64,000 nt of DNA from Luteimicrobium album (lineage in GTDB: Bacteria; Actinomycetota; Actinomycetes; Actinomycetales; Cellulomonadaceae), in contig NZ_BSUK01000001.1 in assembly GCF_030161555.1 (NCBI RefSeq), forward strand, positions 186,001 through 250,000. Direction: 5' to 3'. The position numbers were made by a program, and so were the translations under genes. The notes under the pieces are model-generated. The model was not told the origin of the DNA. It made no database searches and worked only from the letters and a program-made list of their open reading frames with translations. Shown piece by piece: positions 46,195 through 55,700 of the stretch (position 1 is the stretch's first letter; every line of letters begins with the position of its first letter).

Positions 46195-46575
46195 TCAGGC
46201 CGCCTCGGCGGGCCGCACCTTGCGCGGCCGGCCACGGCCGCGCTTGGTCGCGACGACCACACCGTCCACGAAGACCTGACCGCCCCACACGCCCCACGGC
46301 TCGTGGCGCTCGATCGCGCCGGCCAGGCAGCCCTCCATGAGGGGGCAGTCGTGGCACAGAGCCTTGGCCCGCTCGACGTCGGCCTGGCGCTCGGCGAACC
46401 AGAGCTCGGCGTCGTTCGTACGGCAGGGCAGGATCTCCGCGAGGATGCGGTCGAACTCGGCAGCGGTGCTACCGACGCCCTCGTTCGCGGTCAGAGGGGC
46501 GAGGGTGTCGGGGGCGGGGTTCCACGGTCCGGAACCGCCCTGCGGGATCGAGTCGAGCAGCGTCGTGAGCCGCAC
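46195..46575 (-). CDS. whiB7: WhiB7 antibiotic-resistance transcription factor
   Basis: A 126-residue Fe-S regulator. Four cluster cysteines are present (Cys51, Cys74, Cys77, Cys83 in LPC, ALCHDCPLMEGC), then the turn motif GVWGGQ (usually GVWGGE) and a C-terminal AT-hook KRGRGRPRK, the feature that separates WhiB7 from other WhiB proteins. It binds the sigma-A region 4 and activates intrinsic resistance genes. The GTG at 46575 has GGAGG seven bases upstream; longer frames run into the leader. It lies next to uvrD2, as in mycobacteria. Expression appears governed by the leader described separately. Confidence 0.93.
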   Translation of the reverse strand: MRLTTLLDSIPQGGSGPWNPAPDTLAPLTANEGVGSTAAEFDRILAEILPCRTNDAELWFAERQADVERAKALCHDCPLMEGCLAGAIERHEPWGVWGGQVFVDGVVVATKRGRGRPRKVRPAEAA

Positions 46576-46676
46576 GATGTCCTCCAGTTTCGTCCTGTCG
46601 TTGCTTGTGGTGATTGCTTCGACGGGTTTCCGGAGGGCCTCTCGGAGGCACCGGCTCGGCGCCTGCCTCATGAGAA

Positions 46677-46709
46677 AGGCCGCGGATCCCTGTCGGGGCT
46701 CCGCGGCCT
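46677..46709 (-). terminator. Attenuator-type terminator in whiB7 leader
   Basis: On the minus strand a perfect 10-bp stem AGGCCGCGGA/TCCGCGGCCT with a 13-base loop is followed by TTTCTC. It lies between the upstream ORF stop and whiB7, 100 bp before the whiB7 start, so it can abort transcription of the leader unless an alternative fold forms. Confidence 0.8.
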
Positions 46710-46732
46710 GGAGGCTGTTCGGTCGGTTCGAC

Positions 46733-46879
46733 CTACAGAGGGGTCCAGGGTACGGAGCTGGGTGCGGGGAGATCGCTTCGCGTCCCGCGCTTCCAGGAAC
46801 GCGCGTAGACAGAGTTCTGGCCCGCAGACGGCACAAAGCCGGTCGCCGGGGTCATGATCTCGATCGTCGAAATGTTCAT
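46733..46879 (-). CDS. 48-codon upstream ORF in whiB7 leader
   Basis: ATG 46879 is preceded by a strong GGAGGTGGG ribosome-binding site. The peptide starts MNISTIEIMTPATGF and ends SSVPWTPL at a TAG 23 bp before the attenuator stem. Leaders of whiB7/wblC genes carry such an ORF, whose stalled translation under ribosome-targeting antibiotics permits read-through. The frame is intact and uses GC-rich third positions only partly, as expected for a short leader peptide. A longer overlapping frame (46668-46985) lacks any ribosome-binding site. Confidence 0.75.
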   Translation of the reverse strand: MNISTIEIMTPATGFVPSAGQNSVYARSWKRGTRSDLPAPSSVPWTPL

Positions 46880-46955
46880 CGGTGCACCCACCTCCTCTCT
46901 CGTTCGGCACCGTGCGGAGCGTCCCGCACGACACCCTCGGGCATCGGACTCGTCG

Positions 46956-46994
46956 ACCGTACGCCCCGGTCCGCAGGGCGCACAACTTATTAAC
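46956..46994 (-). promoter_or_regulatory. whiB7 promoter with AT-rich WhiB7 box
   Basis: Read on the minus strand: GTTAATAAG directly upstream of -35 TTGTGC (46980-46985), an 18-bp spacer and -10 TACGGT (46956-46961). WhiB7 activates promoters with an AT-rich stretch immediately upstream of the -35, so this fits autoactivation. Predicted transcript start is near 46949, giving a leader of about 370 nt. Confidence 0.75.
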
Positions 46995-47035
46995 GGACGA
47001 GTTCTCCAGAAATTCTTCGCGGGTCCCGACGCCGG

Positions 47036-49114
47036 TCAGGACGGGCCGGCCGCCGCCCGGACGAGCTCGAGCAGGGTCGTCCCGTAGCGGTCGATCTTGG
47101 CCGGCCCGATGCCGTTCACCCGGGCCAGCTCGGCGACCGACGACGGGCGGGTCTCCGCGATCTCCGCGAGCGTCGAGTCGACGAGGACCGTGAACGCCGG
47201 CTTGTCAATCTCCCGAGCCACGCCCGAGCGCCACTCGCGCAACGACTCGAACAGCGCCTGGTCGTACTCGCCCGTGAGCTGGACGCCGCCACGAGAACCC
47301 CGGCCGCCCGACCGCGACCCCCGCCCGAGGACCGTGAGCGTCGTGCGCGGTCCGTCGGGTCGTCAGGCCACAGCCCGTCGAGGAACCGGGTGCGCTTGCG
47401 CGTCGCCCGGCCCCCGGGTGCCGCGACCGCGCGAACGACAGCTCGAGCCGCTCGCGGGCACGCGTGATCCCCACGTAGAGGAGGCGTCGCTCCTCCGCGA
47501 CGGCGTCGTCGGTCTCGGCCAGCGAGATCGGCATCAGCCCCTCGCTCATGCCCGCGAGGAACACCGCGTCCCACTCGAGCCCCTTGGCCGCGTGCAGGGA
47601 CGCAAGCGTGACGCCCTCGACCGTCGGCGCGTGCTGGGCCGACGCGCGCTCGTCGAGCTCCGCCACCAGGTCCGGGAGCGTCGCGCCCTCGGGCAGGTCG
47701 TCCGCGAGCGCCACGAGCGCCTGCATGGCGTCCCAGCGCTCCCGGACGGCGCCGCGCGCCGCGGGCGGCTTCGGCGCCCAACCGACGGTGATCAGGACGT
47801 CGCGCACCGCCTCCGGCATGGGCTGGTCGGGATCCGCCGAGCGGGCCGCGCCGCGCAGCAGCACGATCGCGTCGCGGACCTCCTTGCGCTCGAAGAACCG
47901 GGCGCCCCCGCGCACGAGGTAGCCGATGCCCGCATCGGCGAGCGCCTGCTCGAACGCCTCCGACTGCGCGTTCGTCCGGTAGAGGACGGCGATCTCGCTG
48001 ACCGGCACGCCCTGCTCGACCAGGCGCCCCACCCGGGCGGCGATGCCCGCAGCCTCGGACTCGTCGTCGTCGTACGCCGTGTAGGCCACGGGCGGGCCGG
48101 ACGGCCGCTGAGCGATCAGCTCGAGCGGCGCGCCCGGGCCGCGGCGCCGCCCCGTGCTCGCGAGGAGCCGGTTCGCGAGGGTCACGACCTCGGGCGTCGA
48201 GCGGTAGTCGCGGACCAGGCGCAGGACGTGCGCGCCCGGGTAGGTCTTGGAGAACGTCAGCAGGTGGTGCGGGGTGGCGCCGGTGAACGAGTAGATGGTC
48301 TGGCTCGGGTCACCCACGACGCACAGCTCCTTGCGGCCGCCGAGCCACTGGTCGAGCAGGAACTGCTGGAGCGGCGAGACGTCCTGGTACTCGTCGACGA
48401 CGAAGTGCCGGTACTGGCGCCGGACCTCGTCCGCGACCGCGGGCGTCGAGCGCAGCATCTCGCCGAGCAGGAGCAGGACGTCCTCGAAGTCGATGACGCC
48501 GCGCTCGGTCTTGACCTCCTCGTAGGAGGCGATCAGGCGGGCGATCGTGGTCGGGTCGTAGCCGGCAGGCGTCTCCCGGTCCACGGCCACGCACGCGCGC
48601 TCGTAGTCCTCGGCGGTGACCAGAGAGACCTTGGCCCACTCGATCTCCGACGACAGGTCGCGCACCGCGACCCGGTCGACGGCGACGCCGAGCCGCCTCG
48701 CCGCCTCGCCGACCGCGGGCGCCTTGTACTCGAGGATCCGCGGCGGGGCACCGCCGACGACGCGCGGCCAGAAGTACCCGAGCTGGCGGAGGGCGGCCGC
48801 GTGGAACGTGCGCGCCTGGACGCCCTGGACGCCGAGCTGGCGCAGGCGCGTGCGCATCTCCCCGCGGCGCGCGCGGTGAACGTGACCGCGAGGACGCTCG
48901 TCGGCGTGTAGACGCCCGTGCGCACCCCGTACGCGATGCGGTGCGTGATCGCGCGCGTCTTACCCGTGCCCGCGCCGGCGAGCACGCACACAGGCCCCTG
49001 CAGGGTGACCGCGACGTCACGCTGCTCGGGGTCGAGGGCGTCGAGGATGGCGTCGGCGGTGCGCGGCGGGACCGGCGCTTCGGATCGGGGCGAGGACGTG
49101 GCAGGCGTGGACAT
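47036..49114 (-). CDS. uvrD2: UvrD2 superfamily I DNA helicase with HRDC domain (three one-base slips)
   Basis: About 693 residues. Walker A GAGTGKT (47-53), Walker B region [27 protein letters not shown], and motif [17 protein letters not shown] give an active 3'-5' SF1A helicase; an HRDC domain ([19 protein letters not shown]) ends it, as in mycobacterial UvrD2. Missing bases: 48860-48863 (joins AAG to [10 protein letters not shown]), 47411-47415 (HPG to [10 protein letters not shown]) and 47357-47359 (WPDDP to [13 protein letters not shown]). Each repair restores family sequence. ATG 49114; neighbour of whiB7 and divergent from the mycoredoxin gene. Confidence 0.93.
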
Positions 49115-49275
49115 CGCCTGCGATTCTCGCAGCCGCCGGTGACACGTGCGGCGACCGTCCCCAGGCGGGTGTCGTCGGGTGCGGGCCGCCGGGAAGAACA
49201 GCGCGAGTCCGCGCGTTGTACGGGGTTGGCGTGGGAGTCGCCGCGCCGCACGTGCACCAGCTGAGGAGTTGCTCC

Positions 49276-49545
49276 GTGACCGAGACCGCCATCTCCCCCG
49301 TCCTGCCCGAGCCCGGGACCGTCGTCATGTACTCGACGACGTGGTGCGGCTACTGCCGCCGCCTCAAGACCCAGCTCGACTCCGCGGGCATCGGCTACAC
49401 GGTCGTGGACATCGAGCAGCGGCCCGAGACGGCGTCGTACGTCGAGCAGATCAACAACGGCAACCAGGTCGTCCCGACGGTCGTCTTCCCAGACGGCACC
49501 GCCGCCACGAACCCCAGCCTCGCCGAGGTCCGCTCGCGTCTCTGA
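49276..49545 (+). CDS. mrx2: Mycoredoxin/glutaredoxin-like protein
   Basis: An 89-residue thioredoxin-fold protein with active site WCGYC near residue 25 in [15 protein letters not shown] and the cis-Pro TVVFPDG. The GTG at 49276 has GAGGAG upstream. Mycoredoxin-1 and its paralogue reduce mycothiol mixed disulfides; the position beside uvrD2 matches Rv3198A, so I use the paralogue name with caution. Divergent from uvrD2. Confidence 0.85.
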   Translation: MTETAISPVLPEPGTVVMYSTTWCGYCRRLKTQLDSAGIGYTVVDIEQRPETASYVEQINNGNQVVPTVVFPDGTAATNPSLAEVRSRL

Positions 49546-49671
49546 GCACGGCCCCGACCCCCGCGCCGACCATGTGATTGGCCCCCGGTACCCTCGCGCC
49601 GGACATCGTCATGGTCGACGAGACGCCGGGTGGGTCACCCCATGGTCGGCGATCGGCGAAAGGGCCGATGA

Positions 49672-50604
49672 TCAGGCCGTCGGGCGTCGGCCGTGGCCGA
49701 GCAGGGCGACGTGCGGGAGCGCCAGGAGGCCGTCGTCGCTGCGGAAGTCGTCCGCGAGCCGGTCGAAGTGCGCGCGCGCCGCGGCCTGCGCCTCCGGCGC
49801 GGCACCGGCGAGCGTCTTCCCGATCGTCGCGACGCCCGACGCCGGTCCCGCCCACCACGTGTCCGCGTCGACCCGGTGGTCCCACCGGTGCTCCCCGACG
49901 ACGACGTCCACCAGCCCGGCCCCGCGCAGCACCTCCGCGAGGCCGTCGGCCGTGCGGGGGAAGTCGTCGTCGGGGTCGAGCGGCGGGAACGTGCTCGGAC
50001 GTTCGATCCCCGCGGCCGCGACCGCACGCCCCACGAGCGTCTGACCCGCGCCCGGCGGGCTCGCCCAGATGGTCGCCGCGACGCGCCCGCCAGGCCGGGC
50101 GACGCGCACCAGCTCCGCGGCCGCCGCGCGCGGGCGCCCCACGTGGTTGAGCACGAAGCCCGCCGTGACGGCGTCGAACGACCCGTCAGCGAACGGCAGC
50201 GCCGGGAGCGCGGCCACGATTCCGGCGAGCGCTCCCCGCAGTCCCCGTGACGCTCCGTCGGTGGCCTCGCCGGTCGCGAGCGCCACCATGCCGGGATCCG
50301 CGTCGCACGCCACGACGGCCGCACCCCGGTCCCGGGCGAGGCGCGCGACGGTGCCGCTGCCCGTCCCGACGTCCAGCACCCGCACCGCCCCGCTGTGGGC
50401 ATCCGTTCGGCTGTCCGCGCCCTCGTCCGAACGACCGAACGCATGCCCACACGGCTGGACCGGGGCGAGCTGGACGGCGTCGAGGAGGTCCGGCGCCAGG
50501 TGGGCGCACAGGTGGGCGAACGACCGGGCGTAGGCGTCCGCGGAACCGCGCCAGATCGCGCGCTCCGAGCGGTCGAACGGCGTCGCCAGGTCGGTCGCGG
50601 TCAT
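49672..50604 (-). CDS. Class I SAM-dependent methyltransferase carrying an in-frame palindromic repeat
   Basis: A 310-residue methyltransferase: motif I VRVLDVGTGSGTVARLA, acidic residue in VVACDADP, motif IV FDAVTAGFVLNHV and motif V ARPGGRVAATIW. Its ATG overlaps the nudC stop (ATGA). About 22 residues before motif I (CGHAFGRSDEGADSRTDAHS) are encoded by palindromic element P copy 2 without breaking the frame. The insert falls in the linker between the N-terminal helix and the Rossmann core, where it should be tolerated. Substrate unknown. Confidence 0.85.
   Translation of the reverse strand: MTATDLATPFDRSERAIWRGSADAYARSFAHLCAHLAPDLLDAVQLAPVQPCGHAFGRSDEGADSRTDAHSGAVRVLDVGTGSGTVARLARDRGAAVVACDADPGMVALATGEATDGASRGLRGALAGIVAALPALPFADGSFDAVTAGFVLNHVGRPRAAAAELVRVARPGGRVAATIWASPPGAGQTLVGRAVAAAGIERPSTFPPLDPDDDFPRTADGLAEVLRGAGLVDVVVGEHRWDHRVDADTWWAGPASGVATIGKTLAGAAPEAQAAARAHFDRLADDFRSDDGLLALPHVALLGHGRRPTA
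50394..50451. repeat. Palindromic element family P, copy 2 (inside methyltransferase gene)
   Basis: TGTGGGCATCCGTTCGG and its complement (one mismatch) flank a 24-base centre. It is 58 bp, and lies wholly within the methyltransferase CDS. Arms are more diverged than in copies 1 and 3, fitting older insertion or coding constraint. Confidence 0.85.
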
Positions 50605-51683
50605 CGGTGAGGCCCGGTCGACGAGGTCGGCAGCGGCCCGCCGAACCATTCCTCGATCAGCGCACGCGCGATCGAGACGCGCCCCGGCGGGAGCAAGGTC
50701 CCCGCCGCGACCTGCTCCGCCAGCTCCACCCGGCTCACCCAGCGCAGCTCGGCGAGCTCGACCCCGTCCGCGCGCAGCGCCGTCGTACGGGCGACGCCGC
50801 GGAAGCCGAGCATGAGCGACGACGGGAACGGCCACGGCTGGCTCCCGCGGAAGACGACGTCCCCCACCTCGACGCCCGACTCCTCGCGCACCTCGCGGCG
50901 CACCGCCTCCTCGGCCGACTCCCCCGGCTCGACGAACCCGGCGAGCGTCGAGAACCGGCCCGCGGGCCACGCCGTCGAGCGGCCCAGCAGCAACCGGTCG
51001 TCCGCGTCGACGACCGCCATGATCACCGCCGGGTCCGTGCGCGGGAAGTGCGTGATCCCCTCGGTCTCGCACCGGCGCACCCAGCCGCCGTCCGCCACCA
51101 CGGTCGGCTCGCCGCAGTGCGGACAGCGGGGGCTGCGGTCATGCCACTGCGCCAGCGCGGTCGCCTCGGCCGCGAACGCCGCCTCCTCGGCCGGGACCGT
51201 CACAGCGGCTTCCCGGACCGTGCGCCACGCGCGCCCACGGAGCAGCGCCGACCACGCGTCCTGCGGGGCGATGCCCTCGATCCCCGGCGCGGACACGTCG
51301 GCGGCGTCGGGCACGACGAGCCCCAGCAAGGTCGCGCCGTCCGTCTCGCCCAGCAGCAGCCACCGGGCGACCGGCTGCGCGTCCGACGGCGCCCCGAACG
51401 CACGGTCTCGGACCGCGGCGGCCGGAAGGAGCTCGAGGCGCTCGGTCGCCGTCGCCTGCGGACCCGCGCCCCAGCCGACGTCCTCGGCCGGCGCCTCCGG
51501 GCCGCCCGTCGACGCGACCGGGACCTGGGCCCGGTGCACGAGAAGGACGCGGGTCGCGTCGTCGGCGAGCGCGCGGGCGAGCTCACCGGGGACCGCCCGA
51601 CGCTCGGCCGCACGGGCCAGCGGGGTGGCGAGCGGCAGCGCAGACGACAGGTCGAAGGGCACGGGGTGGACGGCATCGGTCAC
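50601..51683 (-). CDS. nudC: NudC NADH pyrophosphatase / RNA deNADding Nudix hydrolase
   Basis: A 360-residue Nudix enzyme. The zinc ribbon shows three cysteines (Cys187, Cys190, Cys205 in CPHCG and RRCE); the usual fourth is not seen. The Nudix box is GFVEPGESAEEAVRREVREE (from 249), and the SQPWPFP motif (281-287) specific to NADH pyrophosphatases follows. It cleaves NADH and removes NAD caps from RNA. GTG 51683 start; ATGA overlap to the methyltransferase gene. Confidence 0.93.
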   Translation of the reverse strand: MTDAVHPVPFDLSSALPLATPLARAAERRAVPGELARALADDATRVLLVHRAQVPVASTGGPEAPAEDVGWGAGPQATATERLELLPAAAVRDRAFGAPSDAQPVARWLLLGETDGATLLGLVVPDAADVSAPGIEGIAPQDAWSALLRGRAWRTVREAAVTVPAEEAAFAAEATALAQWHDRSPRCPHCGEPTVVADGGWVRRCETEGITHFPRTDPAVIMAVVDADDRLLLGRSTAWPAGRFSTLAGFVEPGESAEEAVRREVREESGVEVGDVVFRGSQPWPFPSSLMLGFRGVARTTALRADGVELAELRWVSRVELAEQVAAGTLLPPGRVSIARALIEEWFGGPLPTSSTGPHR

Positions 51684-51714
51684 CGGGTCACCGTAGCCGC
51701 AGCCAAGCCAGCCG

Positions 51715-51771
51715 TGTGGGCATCCGTTCGGCTGATCTGCCGCGTCGGAAACAGCCGAACGGATGCCCACA
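51715..51771. repeat. Palindromic element family P, copy 3 (perfect 20-bp arms)
   Basis: Arms 51715-51734 and 51752-51771 (TGTGGGCATCCGTTCGGCTG and complement) are perfect around 17 bases. It lies between the divergent nudC and APH-like genes, so it is not a terminator. Confidence 0.9.
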
Positions 51772-51839
51772 GCGCTCGGGGCGGGGCGTCCGGGCGGGTT
51801 GAGGGGCTGCACCCGGCCCGCGCCCGCTACCGTGGGCGG

Positions 51840-52766
51840 GTGACCCGCTCGCCCCTCGTCCTCGCCGCGCTCTCGACCCAGGCGGTGCACGGGCTGCAGG
51901 CGGTGACCGCCGAGCCGGTGCGCGACCGTGGGGACTACGACGTCGCCGTCGTGACCGACGAGGACGGCGCCCGCTGGGTCGTCCGCGCCCCGCAGACCGT
52001 CGCCGCCGGGGCGGCCCTCGAGGCCGAGGTCGCGCTGCTCGCCCGGCTGGTCCCCTACGTCGACGCCGGCGTCCTGCCGTTCGCGGTCCCCGCGCCCCGC
52101 GGCTACGCACGGCTGCCCGAGGGCGGGCGCGCCGTCGTGCACGCCGCGCTCGACGGCGCACCCCTCGACCTCGACCGGCTCGGTCCCGGCCCCGGTCTCG
52201 CCGCCGACCTCGGGCGAGTCGTCGCGGCGATCCACGAGCTGCCCGCGAGCGTCGTGGCCGACGCCGGCCTCCCCGTCTACACCGCCGACGAGTACCGGGA
52301 CCGCCGGCTCGCCGAGCTCGACGACGCCGCCGCCACCGGGCACGTCCCGGCCACGCTCCTGCGCCGCTGGGAGGACGCGCTCGAGGACGTCGCGCTGTGG
52401 AAGTACCAGCCCGTCGTCGTGCACGGCGACCTCGGCCCCGAGCAGGTGCTCACGTCCGGTACCCGCGTGCGCGCCGTGACCGGCTGGTCCGACGCGCGCG
52501 TCGCCGACCCCGCGGACGACCTCGCCTGGCTTCTCGTCGCCGCCCCCGAGGACGCGACCGACTCGATCCTCGAGGCGTACCGGCTGCGCCGAACCGAGCT
52601 CGCCGACCCGCACCTCGAGGAGCGCGCGCTGCTCTCGGGCGAGCTCGAGCTCGTGCGCTGGCTCCTGCACGGGGTGCGCACCGGGCAGGACGACGTCGTC
52701 GCCGACGCCGTCGACATGCTCCGCGAGCTCGAGGAGGCCGTCGAGGACGGGGCCGGCGGCTCGTAG
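51840..52766 (+). CDS. APH-like phosphotransferase family protein
   Basis: A 308-residue protein-kinase-like fold of the aminoglycoside/macrolide phosphotransferase family. The catalytic loop is VVHGDLGPEQVL: the Brenner HGD is present but the usual Asn is Gln; the DFG-like metal Asp is in WSDARVADPADDLAWL. GTG 51840 follows -10-like TACCGT at close range without a Shine-Dalgarno (leaderless). The family is conserved beside nudC and adnB in Micrococcales, suggesting a housekeeping substrate more than acquired drug resistance. Confidence 0.83.
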   Translation: MTRSPLVLAALSTQAVHGLQAVTAEPVRDRGDYDVAVVTDEDGARWVVRAPQTVAAGAALEAEVALLARLVPYVDAGVLPFAVPAPRGYARLPEGGRAVVHAALDGAPLDLDRLGPGPGLAADLGRVVAAIHELPASVVADAGLPVYTADEYRDRRLAELDDAAATGHVPATLLRRWEDALEDVALWKYQPVVVHGDLGPEQVLTSGTRVRAVTGWSDARVADPADDLAWLLVAAPEDATDSILEAYRLRRTELADPHLEERALLSGELELVRWLLHGVRTGQDDVVADAVDMLRELEEAVEDGAGGS

Positions 52767-52777
52767 CGGTCGCGGCC

Positions 52778-55700
52778 TCAGCCGTCTCCGCGCACCAGCG
52801 CCTCGAGCGCCGACTCGTCGAGCAGGTCGACCGGGCGCACGACCGTGTCGTCCGCGACGTAGTAGAACGCCGCGGACACGTCCTCGAGCGGCAGCCCCGA
52901 CCACCGCGACCACGCCAGCCGGTACGCCGCGAGCTGGACCTCGCGCGCACGGCGCGAGGCGTCGTCGTGCGGGGCGCGACCCGTCTTCCAGTCCACGACG
53001 ACGGCCGCCGACCGGGTGCCGTCGGGGTCGTCGCCCCGCGGCTCGGCCCGCTCGGGGAAGACCGCGTCGATGCGGCAGCGCACCACGACGCCCGCGACCG
53101 GCGTCTCGACGTCCACCTCGATCGCGAGGGGCTCGCGCGACGCCCACCCCGAGGCGAGGAACGTCGCACGCAGCGCCTCGAGCTCCTCGTCCGTGCGGAC
53201 GTCGGCGTCGTCGGCGCCCGGGAGGTCCTCGACGTCGAGCAACGCCGCGGCGCCGAAGTACCGCTCGACCCACGCGTGGAACGCCGTGCCCCGACGTGCG
53301 TGCGACGAGGGCCTCCGCGGGAGCGGGCGGCGGCGCGCCAGGGCGAACGCGTCCCGGTCCGCCGCGAGCGCCACGAGGCCCGACGCCGACACGTGCGCCG
53401 GGAACGCGACCTCGGCGCGCGCGGCCTCGTGCGTGGCGCGCTCGGCGAGGAGCAGACGCGCGAGAGCGGCCAGGCCCGACGGGTCGTCGGCGGCGGAGTC
53501 CGCGTCGTCGGCGAGGGCCGAGGCACCCGACGCGACCGCCTCACGGACCGCGAGGGCGGCGGCCCGCACGGCGCGCACGGCCGGTGAGGGACCGTCGTCC
53601 GCGGCGCCGCCGGCCCCACCGTCCGGTGCGTCGTCTCCGGGCCGCGCGGGCCACCAGCCCGTGCGGACGCGGTCGGCGAGCGGGTTCGACGCGCCGTCCT
53701 CGGGGACGTCGGCCCACGTGTCGGGGTGCAGGCCGGCGTCGACGAGCTCGGTCAGGAACACCGACGGCTCGCTCGGCCGGGTGCCGGTGCGCCACCACGA
53801 CCCCGACAGGTGCAGCTGGTGCCGGGCCCGCGTGAACGCCACGTACGCGAGCCGGCGTTCCTCCGCGAGCTCGTGCTCGCCGCACGCGAGCTTGAACGCG
53901 GCCAGGGCGTCGCGGAGACCGGTGGCGTCCTCGGCGTCGTCGTACGCCAGGTGCGGCAGGTCACGGGCGTCGCCGCGGAGCGGGTACGGCAGGTTGCCGA
54001 GCCCGGTGAGCCAGCCCGAGTCCGTCGGGCCGTCGTCCCCGAACCGGACCTGCGGGAACGCCTGCTGCACGAGCCCGGGCACGACGACGAGGTCCCACTC
54101 GAGACCCTTCGCGCCGTGCACGGTGATGACCTGGACGGCGTCCGGGTCGACGTCGCGCAGCGGCAGGTCGAGTCCGCCCTCCTGAGCCTGGGCCGCTCCG
54201 AGCCACGCGAGGAACGCACCGAGCGTCGGGACGTCCGCCGACTGGGAGAACTCGACCGCCACGTCGCGGAAGGCGTCGAGGTGGGCGCGGCCGAGCTCGC
54301 TGCCGCCCTGGGCGCCCGCGTCGAACAGCGCGCCCGCGACGTCGACCTCGATGTCGAGGCCGAGCGCGCGCTCCGCCTGCGTCACGAGCTCCGGGAGCGA
54401 CAGGTACGTCTGTGCGCGGACGGCCCTGAGGTCGCGGGCGAGCGTCGCCAGACGGGTGTGCGCCGCCGTCGTGAGCGTGCGGCCATCGCGCGCCGCGCGC
54501 CCCGGGGCGGGCAGGTCGTCGAGGGCGTCGACGAGCGAGCGGTGGTCGACGACGTCGCCCTCGAGGATCGCGGGCTCGTCGTCCGCGGGACCGTCGGGGA
54601 CGTCGCTCGTCCCGGGCGCCGCAGCGGGGCCGCCACCCGGCACCGCGCCGTCCGCGGCCCGACCGGCCCTGCGGTCCTGGGCGTCGGCGAGGTCGCGCGC
54701 CCGGCTCGCGAGCGCGAACAGGTCGGCCGCGCCGAGGTTGACGCGCGGGCCCGTGAGCAGGCGGGCGAGTGCGTCGCCGCGCGACGGGTCGTGCGCGACC
54801 TGCAGGAACGCCACGAGGTCCGTGACCTCGGGCGTGGACAGGAGGCCGCCGAGCCCGACGACCTCGACCGGGATCCCGCGCGAGCGCAGCGCCGCCTCGA
54901 CGGGGAGGAACTGGCGCCGCGCGCGGCACAGCACCGCCGCGGACGGCATCGACCGACCGGCGGCCGCGGCGTCGTCCCGTGCCCGCGCGACCACGTCGGC
55001 CAGGTGCGCGGCCTCCTCGTCCTCCGTGGCGTGGAACGTCACGTGGACGGCTCCCTCGCCCGCGCCGGGCCGCGCGGCGAGCCGGTCCACGGGGACCTGC
55101 GACGACGCGCGCAGCGGCTCGGCCGTCCGGTTCGCGACGTCGAGGATCGCGCGGTCGTTGCGCCACGACGTCGACAGGCTGAGCACCCGGGCGCGCGCGC
55201 CGTGCGGACTCGCGGCCGTGGGCGTCTGGCGGAACCGCTCGGGGAAGCGTCCGATGCCGCCCGCGCTCGCACCGCGCCACCCGTAGATCGACTGGTTGGG
55301 GTCGCCGACCGCCGTGACCCCGTGGCCGGCGCCGAACAGCGCCGCGAGGAGCTCGACCTGGGCGTGCGAGGTGTCCTGGTACTCGTCGAGCAGGACGGCC
55401 CGGTACCGGCCGCGCTCGAGCCGCCCGACGACGGGCACCTCCCGCGCGAGGCGGGCCGCGATCGCGACCTGGTCGCCGAAGTCGAGCGCCTCGAGCCGCC
55501 GCTTGCGCTCGGCGTAGGCGGCGACGACGTCGAGCAGCCGGGCCCGTTCGCCGAGGCTCGCGAGCAGGCTGGTGACGTCGGCGTAGTGGGTCTTGCGACG
55601 CCCGAGCGGGACGGCGGCGATCCCGTCGACGAGCCGCTCGAGCCGCGCCCTCGCCTCGACGGGGTCGAGCAGGTGCTCGGCGAGCGCACCGGAGAGCGAC

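Noticed and set aside
51840..52766. Acquired aminoglycoside or macrolide resistance gene
   Set aside because: It is embedded in a conserved core block with matching composition and has a Gln in place of the catalytic-loop Asn.
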